Shown here one piece after another: positions 63,611 to 64,000 of a stretch of 64,000 nucleotides of DNA. How positions within the stretch are numbered: position 1 is the stretch's first letter; each line of letters begins with the position of its first letter. The notes below the pieces were generated by a model. The model ran no database searches. It was not told where the DNA came from and saw nothing but the letters and a program-made list of their open reading frames with translations. A program made the position numbers and the translations under genes. The DNA comes from Membranipora membranacea (Eukaryota; Bryozoa; Gymnolaemata; Cheilostomatida; Membraniporidae): the NCBI GenBank assembly GCA_914767715.1, contig OU612066.1, positions 9,307,001 to 9,371,000 of the forward strand, in the 5' to 3' direction.

Positions 63611-64000
63611 GTAAGTAAAAGTATATGATTCAATTTATTTTGTGTTCTTTACTGTAGATAGAATTGTCTTCTCGTTCCATATTGGAGAGCACATGCTGCT
63701 GCCGAAACACACTGATCTCGTGATATATGTATATCTCCGAGCATCAGTAGAGAATGTACTATTTCATTTAGTATGAGCACCATCACAAGGAATTTGGTGT
63801 GATGGCGTCAATTACGGGTGGATAATGTTTGGTACTGATACTAAATTGACTCTGAACAATCATAGATACAAATGTTACTAGTGTAGTCTCGATGGTAGTG
63901 TGATTATGAAATACAGTAATAATTGCTGACAAACTCAGCCTTTCTTTCAAACAGATTATTACAAAATTCATATCACAGTCTAGCTGCCTCAAACTGTAAA
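63611..64000. other. Probable intron of the partial gene
   Basis: Follows the donor at 63611. No further exon is seen before the window ends. Confidence 0.4.

Overview
This window is invertebrate animal nuclear DNA. It is AT-rich, with coding exons of roughly 10 to 310 bp, GT-AG introns, RT-type retrotransposon remnants, tRNA-derived SINEs, hairpin (MITE-like) elements and AT or poly-G/C microsatellites. Families such as BRI3 and NDUFA4 indicate a metazoan. The sequence alone does not settle the phylum. I rebuilt gene models by reading splice sites and reading-frame phases by hand, and every complete coding model below closes in frame across all its exons.

Layout. (1) 2079-7050, minus strand: a complete nine-exon L-threonine aldolase (387 aa, pyridoxal-phosphate enzyme). 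(2) 7.1-11.2 kb: gene-poor, with a diverged duplicated repeat. (3) 11.25-25.77 kb, plus strand: three tandem paralogues (A, B, C) of an endonuclease/exonuclease/phosphatase (EEP) enzyme that looks most like PDE12 (2',5'-phosphodiesterase 12) and its CCR4/nocturnin/angel relatives. All three share exon boundaries and phases and keep the catalytic residues. LINE reverse-transcriptase fragments sit in introns of copies A and B, and a SINE sits in an intron of copy C. (4) 27.5-29.0 kb, minus: a small 98-aa coiled-coil protein of unknown function. (5) 29.4-32.3 kb, minus: a classic four-exon thioredoxin (104 aa). (6) 32.3-39.6 kb: repeat-rich, with a degraded LINE, a two-copy non-autonomous DNA element and tandem repeats. 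(7) 39.6-40.4 kb, plus: NDUFA4-like subunit. (8) 42.4-44.6 kb, plus: adenylate kinase 3 (227 aa). (9) 47.05-60.55 kb, plus: four tandem BRI3 (brain protein I3)-like genes. They share three exons and one phase pattern but differ greatly in their Gly-Gln-Tyr-Pro-rich N-terminal tails (150, 120, 72 and 86 aa). A 522-bp foldback element lies between the first and second. (10) 62.7 kb to the edge, plus: the first two exons of a Pro/Ser/Thr/Tyr-rich protein cut off by the window.

The single-copy genes are ordinary housekeeping genes: amino-acid breakdown, redox, respiratory complex and nucleotide balance. The two lineage-style expansions are what stand out: three PDE12-like nucleases and four BRI3-like membrane proteins, each tandemly duplicated. 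Members of the PDE12 family degrade 2-5A (2',5'-oligoadenylate) or poly(A), so the triplication could reflect RNA turnover or a nucleotide second-messenger system. That is inference only. I see no CRISPR array, rRNA or intact tRNA gene.
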